A program made the position numbers and the translations under genes. A DNA stretch of 64,000 bases from AC-32 sp963754265 (lineage in GTDB: Bacteria > Actinomycetota > Thermoleophilia > Gaiellales > Gaiellaceae), in contig CAVWFB010000016.1 of the NCBI GenBank assembly GCA_963754265.1, forward strand, positions 496,001 to 560,000, read 5' to 3'. Of the stretch, positions 45,066 through 52,439 are shown piece by piece; position 1 is the first letter of the stretch; each line of letters opens with the position of its first letter. The notes under the pieces were generated by a model. It made no database searches. It was given only the letters and a program-made list of their open reading frames with translations, and was not told the DNA's origin.

Positions 45066-46225
45066 TGGGGCGCTTCCGCTCCGCGCTCGCGGCTCCCGGA
45101 CTGGCGGCGATCGCCGAGGTCAAGCGGCGCTCGCCCTCGGCCGGCGACCTTCGCCCCGACGCGGATCCCGCCGCCCTGGCCGCGGCCTTCGAGCGCGCAG
45201 GCGCGGCGGCGGTCTCGATCCTCGTCGACGAGCGCTTCGGCGGCTCGGTCGACGACCTCAGGGCGGCACGAGAAACCGCCGCGCTCCCGCTGCTCGCCAA
45301 GGGCTTCTTCCGCGAGCCCGACGAGCTGACGGAGCTTCGGGACGCGGGCGCCGACGCGGTGCTGCTGTTGTTGCGCGACCTCGACGACGGCGACGCGCGG
45401 CGCCTGATGCAAGCCGCCGAGGAGCTCGGCCTTGACACATTGGTCGAGGCGCACGATGCCGGTGAGCTTCGACGCGCGGTCGAGCTCGGAGCCGACCCGA
45501 TCGGGATCAACGCCCGCGACCTGAGCACCTTTGCGATCGACCGGCAGGCCCAGCTCGCGCTCGTCGAAGCCGCTCCGGCGAACCGCGTTGTCGTCGCCGA
45601 GAGTGGCATCGCCGCCCGCGCCCACGGCGCAGAGGCTGAGCTCGCGGGTGCGCAGGCCGTGCTGGTCGGCTCGGCGCTGATGCGCGCGCCCGATCCGTCC
45701 TCGAAGCTCGCCGAGCTGATTTCGCGCCCGCTCGTCAAGGTCTGCGGTCTGACGCGCGAAGAGGACGTCGCCGTCGCCGCGGAGGCCGGCGCCGACCTCG
45801 CGGGCTTCGTGCTCGCGGCGGAGACCCCGCGGCGCGCCCCGCAGGTGCTGGCCGTTCCGAACACGATGCTCTCCGTGGCAGTCCACGTCGGCGAGGTGAC
45901 CGGCGACGGCGCGGACCTCGTCCAGCTGTACGAGCGCGAGAACGGCCATCGAGCCCGCGACGGTGTGCTGCTGCGTCGTGGGCGCCAGGTGGCAACGGTG
46001 CTGGACCTCCCCTGGGAAGAGCACGACCGAGGACACCTCGAGCGGGCGGGCGCGGCCGAAGGGCGGATCGTGCTCGCCGGCGGCCTGTCGGCCGAGAACG
46101 TCCAGGAGGCGATCGAGCAGGTCCGGCCCTGGGCCGTAGACGCGAGCTCTCGCCTCGAGTCGGCGCCGGGCATCAAGGATCACGCGCGGGTGCGCGCGTA
46201 CGTAGAGGCGGCGCGGTGCAGCTGA
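45065..46225 (+). CDS. trpCF: Fused indole-3-glycerol-phosphate synthase / phosphoribosylanthranilate isomerase
   Basis: 386 residues. Residues 1 to about 218 are TrpC: IAEVKRRSPSAGDL, LLAKGFFREPDEL, EAHDAGELRRAVELG, GINARDLSTF, VVAESGI. Residues about 222-386 are TrpF: LVKVCGLTREEDV near the start with the catalytic Cys, then LAGGLSAENV and VDASSRLESAPGIKDH with the catalytic Asp. The usual N-terminal about 45 residues of TrpC (helix alpha0) are missing and the TrpF half is short (about 165 residues). Start overlaps the trpD stop (TGATG). Two reactions in one polypeptide, steps 3 and 4 of the pathway. Confidence 0.93.
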   Translation: MGRFRSALAAPGLAAIAEVKRRSPSAGDLRPDADPAALAAAFERAGAAAVSILVDERFGGSVDDLRAARETAALPLLAKGFFREPDELTELRDAGADAVLLLLRDLDDGDARRLMQAAEELGLDTLVEAHDAGELRRAVELGADPIGINARDLSTFAIDRQAQLALVEAAPANRVVVAESGIAARAHGAEAELAGAQAVLVGSALMRAPDPSSKLAELISRPLVKVCGLTREEDVAVAAEAGADLAGFVLAAETPRRAPQVLAVPNTMLSVAVHVGEVTGDGADLVQLYERENGHRARDGVLLRRGRQVATVLDLPWEEHDRGHLERAGAAEGRIVLAGGLSAENVQEAIEQVRPWAVDASSRLESAPGIKDHARVRAYVEAARCS

Positions 46226-47328
46226 CCTACGGCGAGTACGGCGGCCGCTTCGTCCCCGAGACGCTGATCCCGGCGCTCGACGAGCTGGAGGCCGGATGGC
46301 GGGCGGCGCAGGCCGACGAGTCGTTCCACGCGGAGCTCGACGAGCTCGGGCGAACCTACGGCGGCCGACCGACGCCGCTGACCCTCGCCGAGCGGTTCGC
46401 ACCCGGGAAGCGGCTCTACCTCAAGCGCGAAGACCTGCTCCACACGGGAGCTCACAAGCTCAACAACGCGCTCGGCCAGGCCCTGCTCGCGCTTCGCCTC
46501 GGCAAGCGCCGGATCGTCGCGGAGACGGGCGCGGGCCAGCACGGCGTCGCAACGGCGACGGTCTGCGCGCGCTTCGGGCTCGAGTGCGTCGTCTACATGG
46601 GCTCCGAGGACATGCGCCGCCAGCGGCCGAACCTCGAGCGGATGGCGCTCCTCGGGGCCGAGGTGCGGCCCGTCGAGTTTGGGACGCGGACGCTGAAGGA
46701 GGCGACGAGCGAGGCGATCCGCGACTGGATCACGAACGTCGGCGATACGCACTACCTGATCGGCTCCTGCGTCGGGCCTGCGCCGTACCCGGAGATCGTC
46801 CGCGAGCTGCAGTCGGTTCTCGGTCGCGAGGCGCGCGAGCAGGTGCTGGCCGCCGAGGGACGTCTACCCGAGCTGGCGATCGCCTGCGTCGGTGGCGGCT
46901 CGAACGCGATCGGGCTCTTCGCCGGCTTCCTGGATGATGCGGAGGTGCGGCTGATCGGCGTCGAGGCGGGTGGCGCGGCGAGCCTCGGGACCGGCCGGCC
47001 TGCCGTGCTCCACGGATCCCGCTCATCCGTGCTCGCCGACGAGGACGGACAGGTGCTCGACGCCGAGTCGATCTCCGCAGGGCTCGACTACCCGGGCGTG
47101 GGCCCCGAGCACGCGTTCCTGCGCGACAGCGGGCGGGCGGAATACCTGGGTGCTTCGGACGAGGAGGCGCTGGAGGCGTTTCGCCGGCTGGCGCGGACGG
47201 AGGGGATTCTCCCGGCGCTCGAGCCGGCTCACGCCCTCGCGCGGGTCACGGACCTCGAGGAGGAGCTGGTGTTGGTCTGCCTCTCGGGCCGGGGCGACAA
47301 GGACCTGGCCGAGGTGGCCGCCCGGTGA
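46216..47328 (+). CDS. trpB: Tryptophan synthase beta subunit
   Basis: 370 residues. PLP enzyme joining indole and serine. PLP Lys81 in GAHKLNNALGQALLA, ETGAGQHGVATATV, and the phosphate loop CVGGGSNAIG. GTG start overlapping trpCF by 10 nt. Slightly shorter than usual at the N-terminus. Confidence 0.97.
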   Translation: MQLTYGEYGGRFVPETLIPALDELEAGWRAAQADESFHAELDELGRTYGGRPTPLTLAERFAPGKRLYLKREDLLHTGAHKLNNALGQALLALRLGKRRIVAETGAGQHGVATATVCARFGLECVVYMGSEDMRRQRPNLERMALLGAEVRPVEFGTRTLKEATSEAIRDWITNVGDTHYLIGSCVGPAPYPEIVRELQSVLGREAREQVLAAEGRLPELAIACVGGGSNAIGLFAGFLDDAEVRLIGVEAGGAASLGTGRPAVLHGSRSSVLADEDGQVLDAESISAGLDYPGVGPEHAFLRDSGRAEYLGASDEEALEAFRRLARTEGILPALEPAHALARVTDLEEELVLVCLSGRGDKDLAEVAAR

Positions 47329-47350
47329 GGGCGCGGTGCCGGGTCGCGGG

Positions 47351-47375
47351 CCCCATCCCCAACCCCCACCCACCC
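47351..47375 (-). other. Potential G-quadruplex between trpB and trpA
   Basis: Five C-tracts of 3-5 on the plus strand (CCCC-CCCC-CCCCC-CCC-CCC), i.e. G-tracts separated by 1-2 nt on the minus strand, in the 92-bp trpB-trpA gap. It would form in DNA (template strand), not in the trp mRNA. Could slow transcription between trpB and trpA, or be a dispersed repeat. Confidence 0.5.
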
Positions 47376-47420
47376 AGGGGGAAAAACCGTAGCTTGCGCT
47401 TCCGCGCAGGGGTGTGACGG

Positions 47421-48143
47421 GTGGGTGACGAGGCTGTGTCGGATCGTCCCAAGACGCTCGTCGTCTACCTCATGTGCGGGCCCGAGACCCCTGGGCTGGC
47501 CGAGGCCGCCGTGGCTGCGGGGGCCGACCTCGTCGAGCTCGGGTTCCCGTTCTCCGACCCGCTCGCCGACGGGCCTGTCATCCGTCGAGCCGCAGAGCGC
47601 GCGCTCGCGCTGGGAATGCGCACCGCGGCCTGCCTCGAGTGCCTCGCCGCCACGCGCGCGCGGATCGACCGCCCGCTCGTCCCGATGACCTACTCGTCCT
47701 TGCTCGAGGCCTACGGCTGGGACGGCTTCGCCCGCGACGCGGAGGCGGCCGGCGCGACGAGCCTGATCGTGGCCGACCTCCCCGCGGGCGAGCGCCCCGA
47801 GCTCCGGCGCGTGCAGCTCGTGGCCCCGAGCTCGACCGACGAGCGGATCCGCCTCGCGGCCGACTCTACGGACGGCTGGCTCTACCTCGTGACGCTCACT
47901 GGCACCACCGGCTCTCGCGACGACCTCTCACCCGCGCTGGCAGGGCTCGTCGAGCGTGCCCGCGCGGTCACCGCCACCCCGTTGTTCGCCGGGTTCGGGA
48001 TCTCCACGCCTGACCACGCGCGGGCCGCGGCCGACTTGGTGGACGGGGTCGTCGTCGGCTCGCGCGCGGTCGAGGTCGCCGAGAACGGCCCCGAAGCGCT
48101 CGGCCGGTACGTCGCGTCTCTGCGAGCCGCGCTCGACGCCTAG
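47421..48143 (+). CDS. trpA: Tryptophan synthase alpha subunit
   Basis: 240 residues. Cleaves indole-3-glycerol phosphate to indole for TrpB. Catalytic Glu in DLVELGFPFSDPLADGP, Asp in LIVADLPAGE, phosphate site LFAGFGIS and VVVGSRAVE. Somewhat short for TrpA. GTG 47421 used; GTG 47436 is an alternative start. It is the only trp gene separated from its neighbour by a real gap. Confidence 0.94.
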   Translation: MGDEAVSDRPKTLVVYLMCGPETPGLAEAAVAAGADLVELGFPFSDPLADGPVIRRAAERALALGMRTAACLECLAATRARIDRPLVPMTYSSLLEAYGWDGFARDAEAAGATSLIVADLPAGERPELRRVQLVAPSSTDERIRLAADSTDGWLYLVTLTGTTGSRDDLSPALAGLVERARAVTATPLFAGFGISTPDHARAAADLVDGVVVGSRAVEVAENGPEALGRYVASLRAALDA

Positions 48144-48177
48144 ATTGCGAACCAGCTCGACCGGGAACGCCCCGGAC

Positions 48178-48537
48178 ATGAGCGACGCAACCGTCCTGAT
48201 CGACGCCCGCAACGTCCAGCGCTCGCAGTGGCCCAACATGCCGGACGACGAGCTCGTCGACCGCTCCCGCGCCTGGGCCGAGGAGCACGACAACCGGGTC
48301 GTGCTCGTCTTCGACGGGAAAGCGCCCGGCGGCGTCGTCGGCGAGACCGAGCTCGATGGACGCACGACGCTCGTCGGCTCCGGCCACGAGAGCGCCGACG
48401 AGTGGCTGATCAGGGAGGCGCCGCACTATCGGCACCCCTGGCTCGTCACGTCGGACCGCGCGCTCCGCGCGGCCGCCGGAGGCGAGGCCGAGCGCGTCAT
48501 CGGCGGGGGCAGCTTCCTCCGCGAGCTCGCCGGATGA
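48178..48537 (+). CDS. NYN/PIN-like domain protein (YacP-type)
   Basis: 119 residues. Acidic residues at ATVLIDARNV, VVLVFDGKAPGG, ESADEWLIRE and WLVTSDRALR match the order of the four Asp positions in NYN/PIN nuclease folds. Predicted RNA-processing nuclease; short for YacP. It lies 34 bp after trpA and is coupled to the next gene (ATGA). Confidence 0.75.
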   Translation: MSDATVLIDARNVQRSQWPNMPDDELVDRSRAWAEEHDNRVVLVFDGKAPGGVVGETELDGRTTLVGSGHESADEWLIREAPHYRHPWLVTSDRALRAAAGGEAERVIGGGSFLRELAG

Positions 48538-48962
48538 GCAGCCGGTTCCGGGCCGCTGCCGCAGGCGCGGCGGCGGCGACGGTCTGGGGGCTCCTGGAGC
48601 CCTTGGACCAGCGGCTCCTCCGCTGCGACTACTCCGACGTCGCCGTGCTGGGCAAGGGCGTGACGCGAGGCCGACACTGGCGACTCGCGGGCTTCGCGCT
48701 CCATGCCGTCAACGGCGCCGTGTTCGGCGTCGTCTTCGACGAGCTGCGAAAGCGGGTCCGCGTGAGCCCGCGCCGGCTCGCAGTGGGGCTGGCGCTTGCC
48801 GAGCACCTGTCGCTCTACCCGCTCTGCTACTTCATCGACCGGCACCATCCGGCGCGCGGAGAGCCGGGCGTGCCGCCGCTGCTGGAGAATCCCCGGGCGT
48901 TCGCCCAGGCGACTTGGCGGCACGCGGTCTTCGGGACGGTCCTCGGCAGGCTCGCCGTCTAG
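48534..48962 (+). CDS. Membrane protein of unknown function
   Basis: 142 residues with about four hydrophobic segments (AAAAGAAAATVWGLLEPL, LAGFALHAVNGAVFGVVF, LAVGLALAEHLSLYPLCYF, HAVFGTVLGRLAV). Not recognised. His and Glu residues in or near the spans (FALHAVNG, AEHLSLYP, WRHAVFG) may be functional. Its last 4 bp overlap the convergent cytochrome gene. Confidence 0.65.
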   Translation: MSSRFRAAAAGAAAATVWGLLEPLDQRLLRCDYSDVAVLGKGVTRGRHWRLAGFALHAVNGAVFGVVFDELRKRVRVSPRRLAVGLALAEHLSLYPLCYFIDRHHPARGEPGVPPLLENPRAFAQATWRHAVFGTVLGRLAV

Positions 48963-49774
48963 CCCCCGGCGCGGGTGGCGACGAACGCCGCGACGTCGCG
49001 GATCTGCGCAGGCGTCAGCGATCCGGAGAACGAGGGCATTCCCCCGCCCCCGCTCTCGACCTTCGCCCGCACCTGCTCGAAGCCCGGCCGAAGATCGTCG
49101 AGGTTCGGACCGATCTGGCCGCCCGCGCCGGCGGCCTTGAGCGTGTGGCACGAGCTGCAGTTGCTCCGGAAGACCGTCTCGCCGGCCGCGGCGTTCGCGC
49201 CCGCGGGGACGACCGAGGTCGTCGCCGGCGGCGCGGCCTGCGCGTTCTCCCGGTAGAGCCACACGGCGCTCGAGTACCAGACCCCGATCAGGATCGCGAA
49301 CAGCAGCCCGCCCGCGACCGGGAGAACGGGTCGAGGGAAGCGGTGCAGGCGGACGACGGTCACCTTCGCGGCGTAGGCGCCGTAGAAGGCGCAGCCGAGC
49401 AGCGAGTGCGCCAGGACCCTGGTGCTCGGACTACGGAAGCCGAGCTTGAAGATGCAGTGGTAGGCGACGGGCAGCGTGCACGCGAAGACGAGCACGCCCG
49501 AGACGCGGTGAGCCGAGTTCACCCACGGCGGCTTCTTCCACGGGAGCTTGCGGAAGATCCAGGCCGCGGTGAAGAGCTGAAAGCAGCCGAGCACGACCGC
49601 GGCGGTGGCGAACCCCGCCTTCATGTGGATCGAGTCGCTGAAGAACAGCTGGAAATAGCCCTTCGACCGCGGCTGGTGACGGGCGAGCAGTCCCGCCGTC
49701 AGCGAGAAGACCGCGAACGCGAGCACCGGCGCCGCGAGCCAGCGGTACGAGCGCGGAGCTGCGGCCTCTGCCAT
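48959..49774 (-). CDS. Membrane protein fused to a C-terminal cytochrome c domain
   Basis: 271 residues. Five membrane spans in residues 12-172 carry His at 50, 89, 106 and 123 (SIHMKAGF, SAHRVSG, YHCIFK, AHSLLG), candidates for b-heme ligands. After the last span a monoheme cytochrome c domain has CSSCH (206-210) and a distal Met in GGMPSFSG. The N-terminal part resembles DUF6529-type regions. Likely a membrane redox carrier on the outer face; partner unknown. Confidence 0.8.
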   Translation of the reverse strand: MAEAAAPRSYRWLAAPVLAFAVFSLTAGLLARHQPRSKGYFQLFFSDSIHMKAGFATAAVVLGCFQLFTAAWIFRKLPWKKPPWVNSAHRVSGVLVFACTLPVAYHCIFKLGFRSPSTRVLAHSLLGCAFYGAYAAKVTVVRLHRFPRPVLPVAGGLLFAILIGVWYSSAVWLYRENAQAAPPATTSVVPAGANAAAGETVFRSNCSSCHTLKAAGAGGQIGPNLDDLRPGFEQVRAKVESGGGGMPSFSGSLTPAQIRDVAAFVATRAGG

Positions 49775-49817
49775 CCCCGTCTATCGAATCGCACGCGCTC
49801 GCGCCGATCAAGCCGCC

Positions 49818-50432
49818 TCAGCCGCCGGTTGCGGAGAAGTGCTGGTAGTCGGGCGAGCCTGCCCAACGGCCGCCCCAGGCCCAGCCCACGCCTGCAAACG
49901 CCCGCACGAGCAGGCCGCCTCGAACCGCCATTCCCGGCCTCCGCCGCGAGCGATCGAGGAAGGCGCGCCCTCGGCGCGGGTGCACCCGGCCGCCCTCGAG
50001 GTACGGGTTCTCGACGGGGTTGACGTCGATCGCGCGGCCGAACGCATGCGCCGACCAGCGCTTGGGCCCTGGAGCCACGGCGTACCGGCAGTTGAAGGCC
50101 GCAGTGTTGTCCGCCTCGAGGGACGGTTCGTCACGGCCGTGGTAGGCGTCGATCGGGCGCATCCGGCGGATCGGAAAGCGCGCGGCGTAGAGGCGGGCGA
50201 AGACGTGGACGAGATCGCTCACGGCGTCGGCGTTGACGACCAGGGCGCCCGTGTGAGCCCTGCCGTCGAAGCCCCAGTAGGCGACACGAAGGCGCCGGAG
50301 CTGAGCGGGCGCGACCGGGCAGCCCGGATGCCACGAATACGGCAGCTGGGCCTGCGTCACGCGCGCGACCGTGTGCGTGAACGGCGGCGCCTGGAGCGCG
50401 AGCACGGCGAGCAGCACGACCCTCATCGCCAC
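49818..50432 (-). CDS. M15 family D-Ala-D-Ala carboxypeptidase/endopeptidase-like, secreted
   Basis: 204 residues. Signal-like N-terminus (MRVVLLAVLALQAP). Metal motif SAHAFGRAIDVNP (HxxxxxxD) and late His in DYQHFSA, the zinc ligands of the M15 (VanY/L-Ala-D-Glu peptidase) family. Trims peptidoglycan stems. Divergent, 15 bp from an L,D-transpeptidase gene. Confidence 0.85.
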   Translation of the reverse strand: MAMRVVLLAVLALQAPPFTHTVARVTQAQLPYSWHPGCPVAPAQLRRLRVAYWGFDGRAHTGALVVNADAVSDLVHVFARLYAARFPIRRMRPIDAYHGRDEPSLEADNTAAFNCRYAVAPGPKRWSAHAFGRAIDVNPVENPYLEGGRVHPRRGRAFLDRSRRRPGMAVRGGLLVRAFAGVGWAWGGRWAGSPDYQHFSATGG

Positions 50433-50447
50433 GTAGTCTGCAGCCCG

Positions 50448-51155
50448 ATGCGATGGGTCGCGCTACCGGCGCTCTGCGCCCTCTGTCTGGCGGCCTCGAC
50501 TCCCGGCGGCTCGGCCCGCTCCGCCGCCTGTTCGCCGAACCTCGCCAACCGGCTCGCGTCGACAGGCCCGGCGACCCAGCTCGTCACGGTCGTCGCGGCA
50601 CGGCGAACCTCGACGCAGGGGATCATGCGTCTCTGGCGCAAGACGGGCCGCTGCTGGCTCGCCGTGGCGGGCCCGTGGACGGCCTGGCTCGGTCAGCGCG
50701 GCGTCTCGGCGAACAAGCGCGAGGGCGACCGCACCACCCCTGCGGGCGCATTCGGCTTCGGACGGGTCATGTACGGGATGGCGGCGAATCCCGGCCTCCG
50801 CTACGCCTACCACCGGATCGCCTGCGGCGACTGGTGGGTCGAGGACCCGGGCTCGCCCTACTACAACCGCTTCCGCCACGAGCCGTGCGGCTCGAAGCCG
50901 CCGTTCCGGGTCACGAGCGAGGACCTCTCGCGCTCGCCGACCGCCTACCGGCACTTCGCCGTGATCCGCTACAACGCAGACCCGGTCGTGCCCGGCCGGG
51001 GCTCGGGGATCTTCCTGCACGCGAGCACCGGCCGCCCCACGCTGGGCTGCGTCAGCCTGCCGGTGCCTCAGCTCGTCGCGGTTCTGCGCTGGCTACGGCC
51101 CGCGAGCAAGCCGCTGATCGTGATCGGCACGGCCGCGCAGATGGCGCGTTTCTAG
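50448..51155 (+). CDS. L,D-transpeptidase (YkuD-like), secreted
   Basis: 235 residues. Signal peptide (ALPALCALCLAAS). The C-terminal catalytic block IFLHASTGRPTLGCVSLP holds the His and the nucleophilic Cys of YkuD-type enzymes (usual form HGT...S.GCI). A run of Cys at CGDWWVEDP and EPCGSKPPF suggests a disulfide. Crosslinks or anchors to peptidoglycan. TAGTCT lies 8 nt upstream of the ATG. Confidence 0.8.
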   Translation: MRWVALPALCALCLAASTPGGSARSAACSPNLANRLASTGPATQLVTVVAARRTSTQGIMRLWRKTGRCWLAVAGPWTAWLGQRGVSANKREGDRTTPAGAFGFGRVMYGMAANPGLRYAYHRIACGDWWVEDPGSPYYNRFRHEPCGSKPPFRVTSEDLSRSPTAYRHFAVIRYNADPVVPGRGSGIFLHASTGRPTLGCVSLPVPQLVAVLRWLRPASKPLIVIGTAAQMARF

Positions 51156-51859
51156 TAGCCGCTGAAGCTGTCCGGGAGCACCTGCTCCTCGGGCAGCCCC
51201 GCGTCTCGCAGCGCACCGGCCACGGACTCGACCATCGGCGGCGGCCCGGCGATCATGAACGTGTACCCGTCGAGCTCGCCGAGGTATTCGCCCAGCACCG
51301 CGGCGTCGAGCATCCGGGTGTCGCCGTCCCACCCCGGGTCGTCGGTCATCGTCAGCACGAGCCGGAAGTTGGGCAGCGCGCGCTCGATCTCCTGCAGCTC
51401 GTCGAGGAATGCGGTCGACTCGCGGTCGCGGTTCGAGTAGACGAGCGTCACCTTGTGCGGCAGACCCTTGTCGGCGATGTAGCGGAGCATGCAGCGGAAG
51501 ACGGTGATCCCGATGCCGCCCGCGATGAAGACGTACTCCTTGCTCGTGTCCTCGGGCAGGAGGAAGGTGCCCTTCGGCTGCTCGACCTCGACCTCGTCGC
51601 CGACCTCGAGCTCGGCGAGCGAGCGCTTGAAGGCCGTGTCGCGAAGGCGTGTGCAGAGCCCGAGCACGTTCCCCTCGGTCGGCGAGGTGACGACGGAGAT
51701 GTGCCGCCGCGGCCCTTTGTCGTCCTGGTAGGGCGGGTCGAGCAGCTCGACCCAGAAGTACTGGCCGGGGGTGAAGTCGACCTGCTGCCCCTGCAGGTCG
51801 AAGACGACGAGCAGCGTGCCCTTCGCGACCTCGCGCTTCTCCTTGACGAGCGACCTCAC
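51152..51859 (-). CDS. FAD/NAD(P)-binding oxidoreductase, ferredoxin-reductase type
   Basis: 235 residues from GTG 51859. FAD-binding barrel with RRHISVVTSP (the RxxS motif), then NAD(P) domain with VFIAGGIGITVFRCM, LVYSNRDRES and MIAGPPPMVESV. The C-terminus LPDSFSGY ends with an aromatic as in FNR-like proteins. Electron acceptor or donor unknown; no Fe-S motif. Start chosen because TATTAC sits 7 nt upstream; the open frame extends to 51919. Confidence 0.85.
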   Translation of the reverse strand: MRSLVKEKREVAKGTLLVVFDLQGQQVDFTPGQYFWVELLDPPYQDDKGPRRHISVVTSPTEGNVLGLCTRLRDTAFKRSLAELEVGDEVEVEQPKGTFLLPEDTSKEYVFIAGGIGITVFRCMLRYIADKGLPHKVTLVYSNRDRESTAFLDELQEIERALPNFRLVLTMTDDPGWDGDTRMLDAAVLGEYLGELDGYTFMIAGPPPMVESVAGALRDAGLPEEQVLPDSFSGY

Positions 51860-51866
51860 TGGCGAA

Positions 51867-51872
51867 GTAATA
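51867..51872 (-). promoter_or_regulatory. Predicted -10 box of the flavin reductase gene
   Basis: TATTAC, 7 nt before GTG 51859 on the minus strand. No clear -35. Confidence 0.4.
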
Positions 51873-51895
51873 CACAGCTCGGGCGGGAGCGGATT

Positions 51896-51901
51896 TACAC
51901 T
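51896..51901 (+). promoter_or_regulatory. Predicted -10 box of the DUF488 gene
   Basis: TACACT, 7 nt before the ATC at 51909 where family homology begins. Confidence 0.4.
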
Positions 51902-51908
51902 CGGGGGC

Positions 51909-52385
51909 ATCCTCGCCACGATCGGTGTCTACGGCTGGACGCTCGAGGCGTTCCTCGCCGCCTTGCGCCAGGCCGAGGTCGCGTTGGTGCTCGACGTGCG
52001 GCAGCGCCGCGGCGTCCGTGGGCGCGACTACGCCTGGGCGAACGCGCGGAGGCTGCAGGCCGCGCTCGCCGAGGCGGGGATCGGCTACCGGCACCACGCG
52101 GAGCTGGCGCCGACGACGGACCTCCGGCAGCTCCAGTACCGCGAGGACGACCGCCTCGGCGTCGGCAAGCGCTCGCGCGCCGAGCTCGCGCCCGAGTACC
52201 GGGAGCGCTATCTCCGCGAGATTCTCGACCCTCTCGACCTCGCGCCGCTCGTGGCGGAGCTCCCGGCCGAGGGCGCCGGGGCCCTGCTCTGCGTCGAGCG
52301 CGACCCGGAGGCCTGCCACCGCTCGCTGATCGCGGAGCGCCTCTCCGCCGAGTTCGGCCTGGAGGTCGTCCACCTACGTCCCTGA
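51909..52385 (+). CDS. DUF488 family protein
   Basis: 158 residues. Starts ILATIGVYGWTLEAF; family features LVLDVRQRRGVRG and, near the end, LLCVERDPEACHRSLIA with the Cys-His pair conserved in DUF488. Role unknown. The homologous first residue is encoded by ATC; no ATG, GTG or TTG is in place, and an upstream in-frame ATG (51771) would run antisense through the reductase. ATC initiation or a base error is possible. Confidence 0.85.
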   Translation: MLATIGVYGWTLEAFLAALRQAEVALVLDVRQRRGVRGRDYAWANARRLQAALAEAGIGYRHHAELAPTTDLRQLQYREDDRLGVGKRSRAELAPEYRERYLREILDPLDLAPLVAELPAEGAGALLCVERDPEACHRSLIAERLSAEFGLEVVHLRP

Positions 52386-52389
52386 AGGA

Positions 52390-52417
52390 CGAAGGGCGGC
52401 CGTATGGCCGCCCTTCG
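52390..52417. terminator. Hairpin terminator between convergent genes
   Basis: Perfect 12-bp stem CGAAGGGCGGCC/GGCCGCCCTTCG (52390-52401 and 52406-52417) with loop GTAT, 4 bp after the DUF488 stop and 22 bp before the end of the convergent peptidase gene. No T tract. Confidence 0.75.
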
Positions 52418-52439
52418 CGTCGAACGGGATGCCTGGCGA

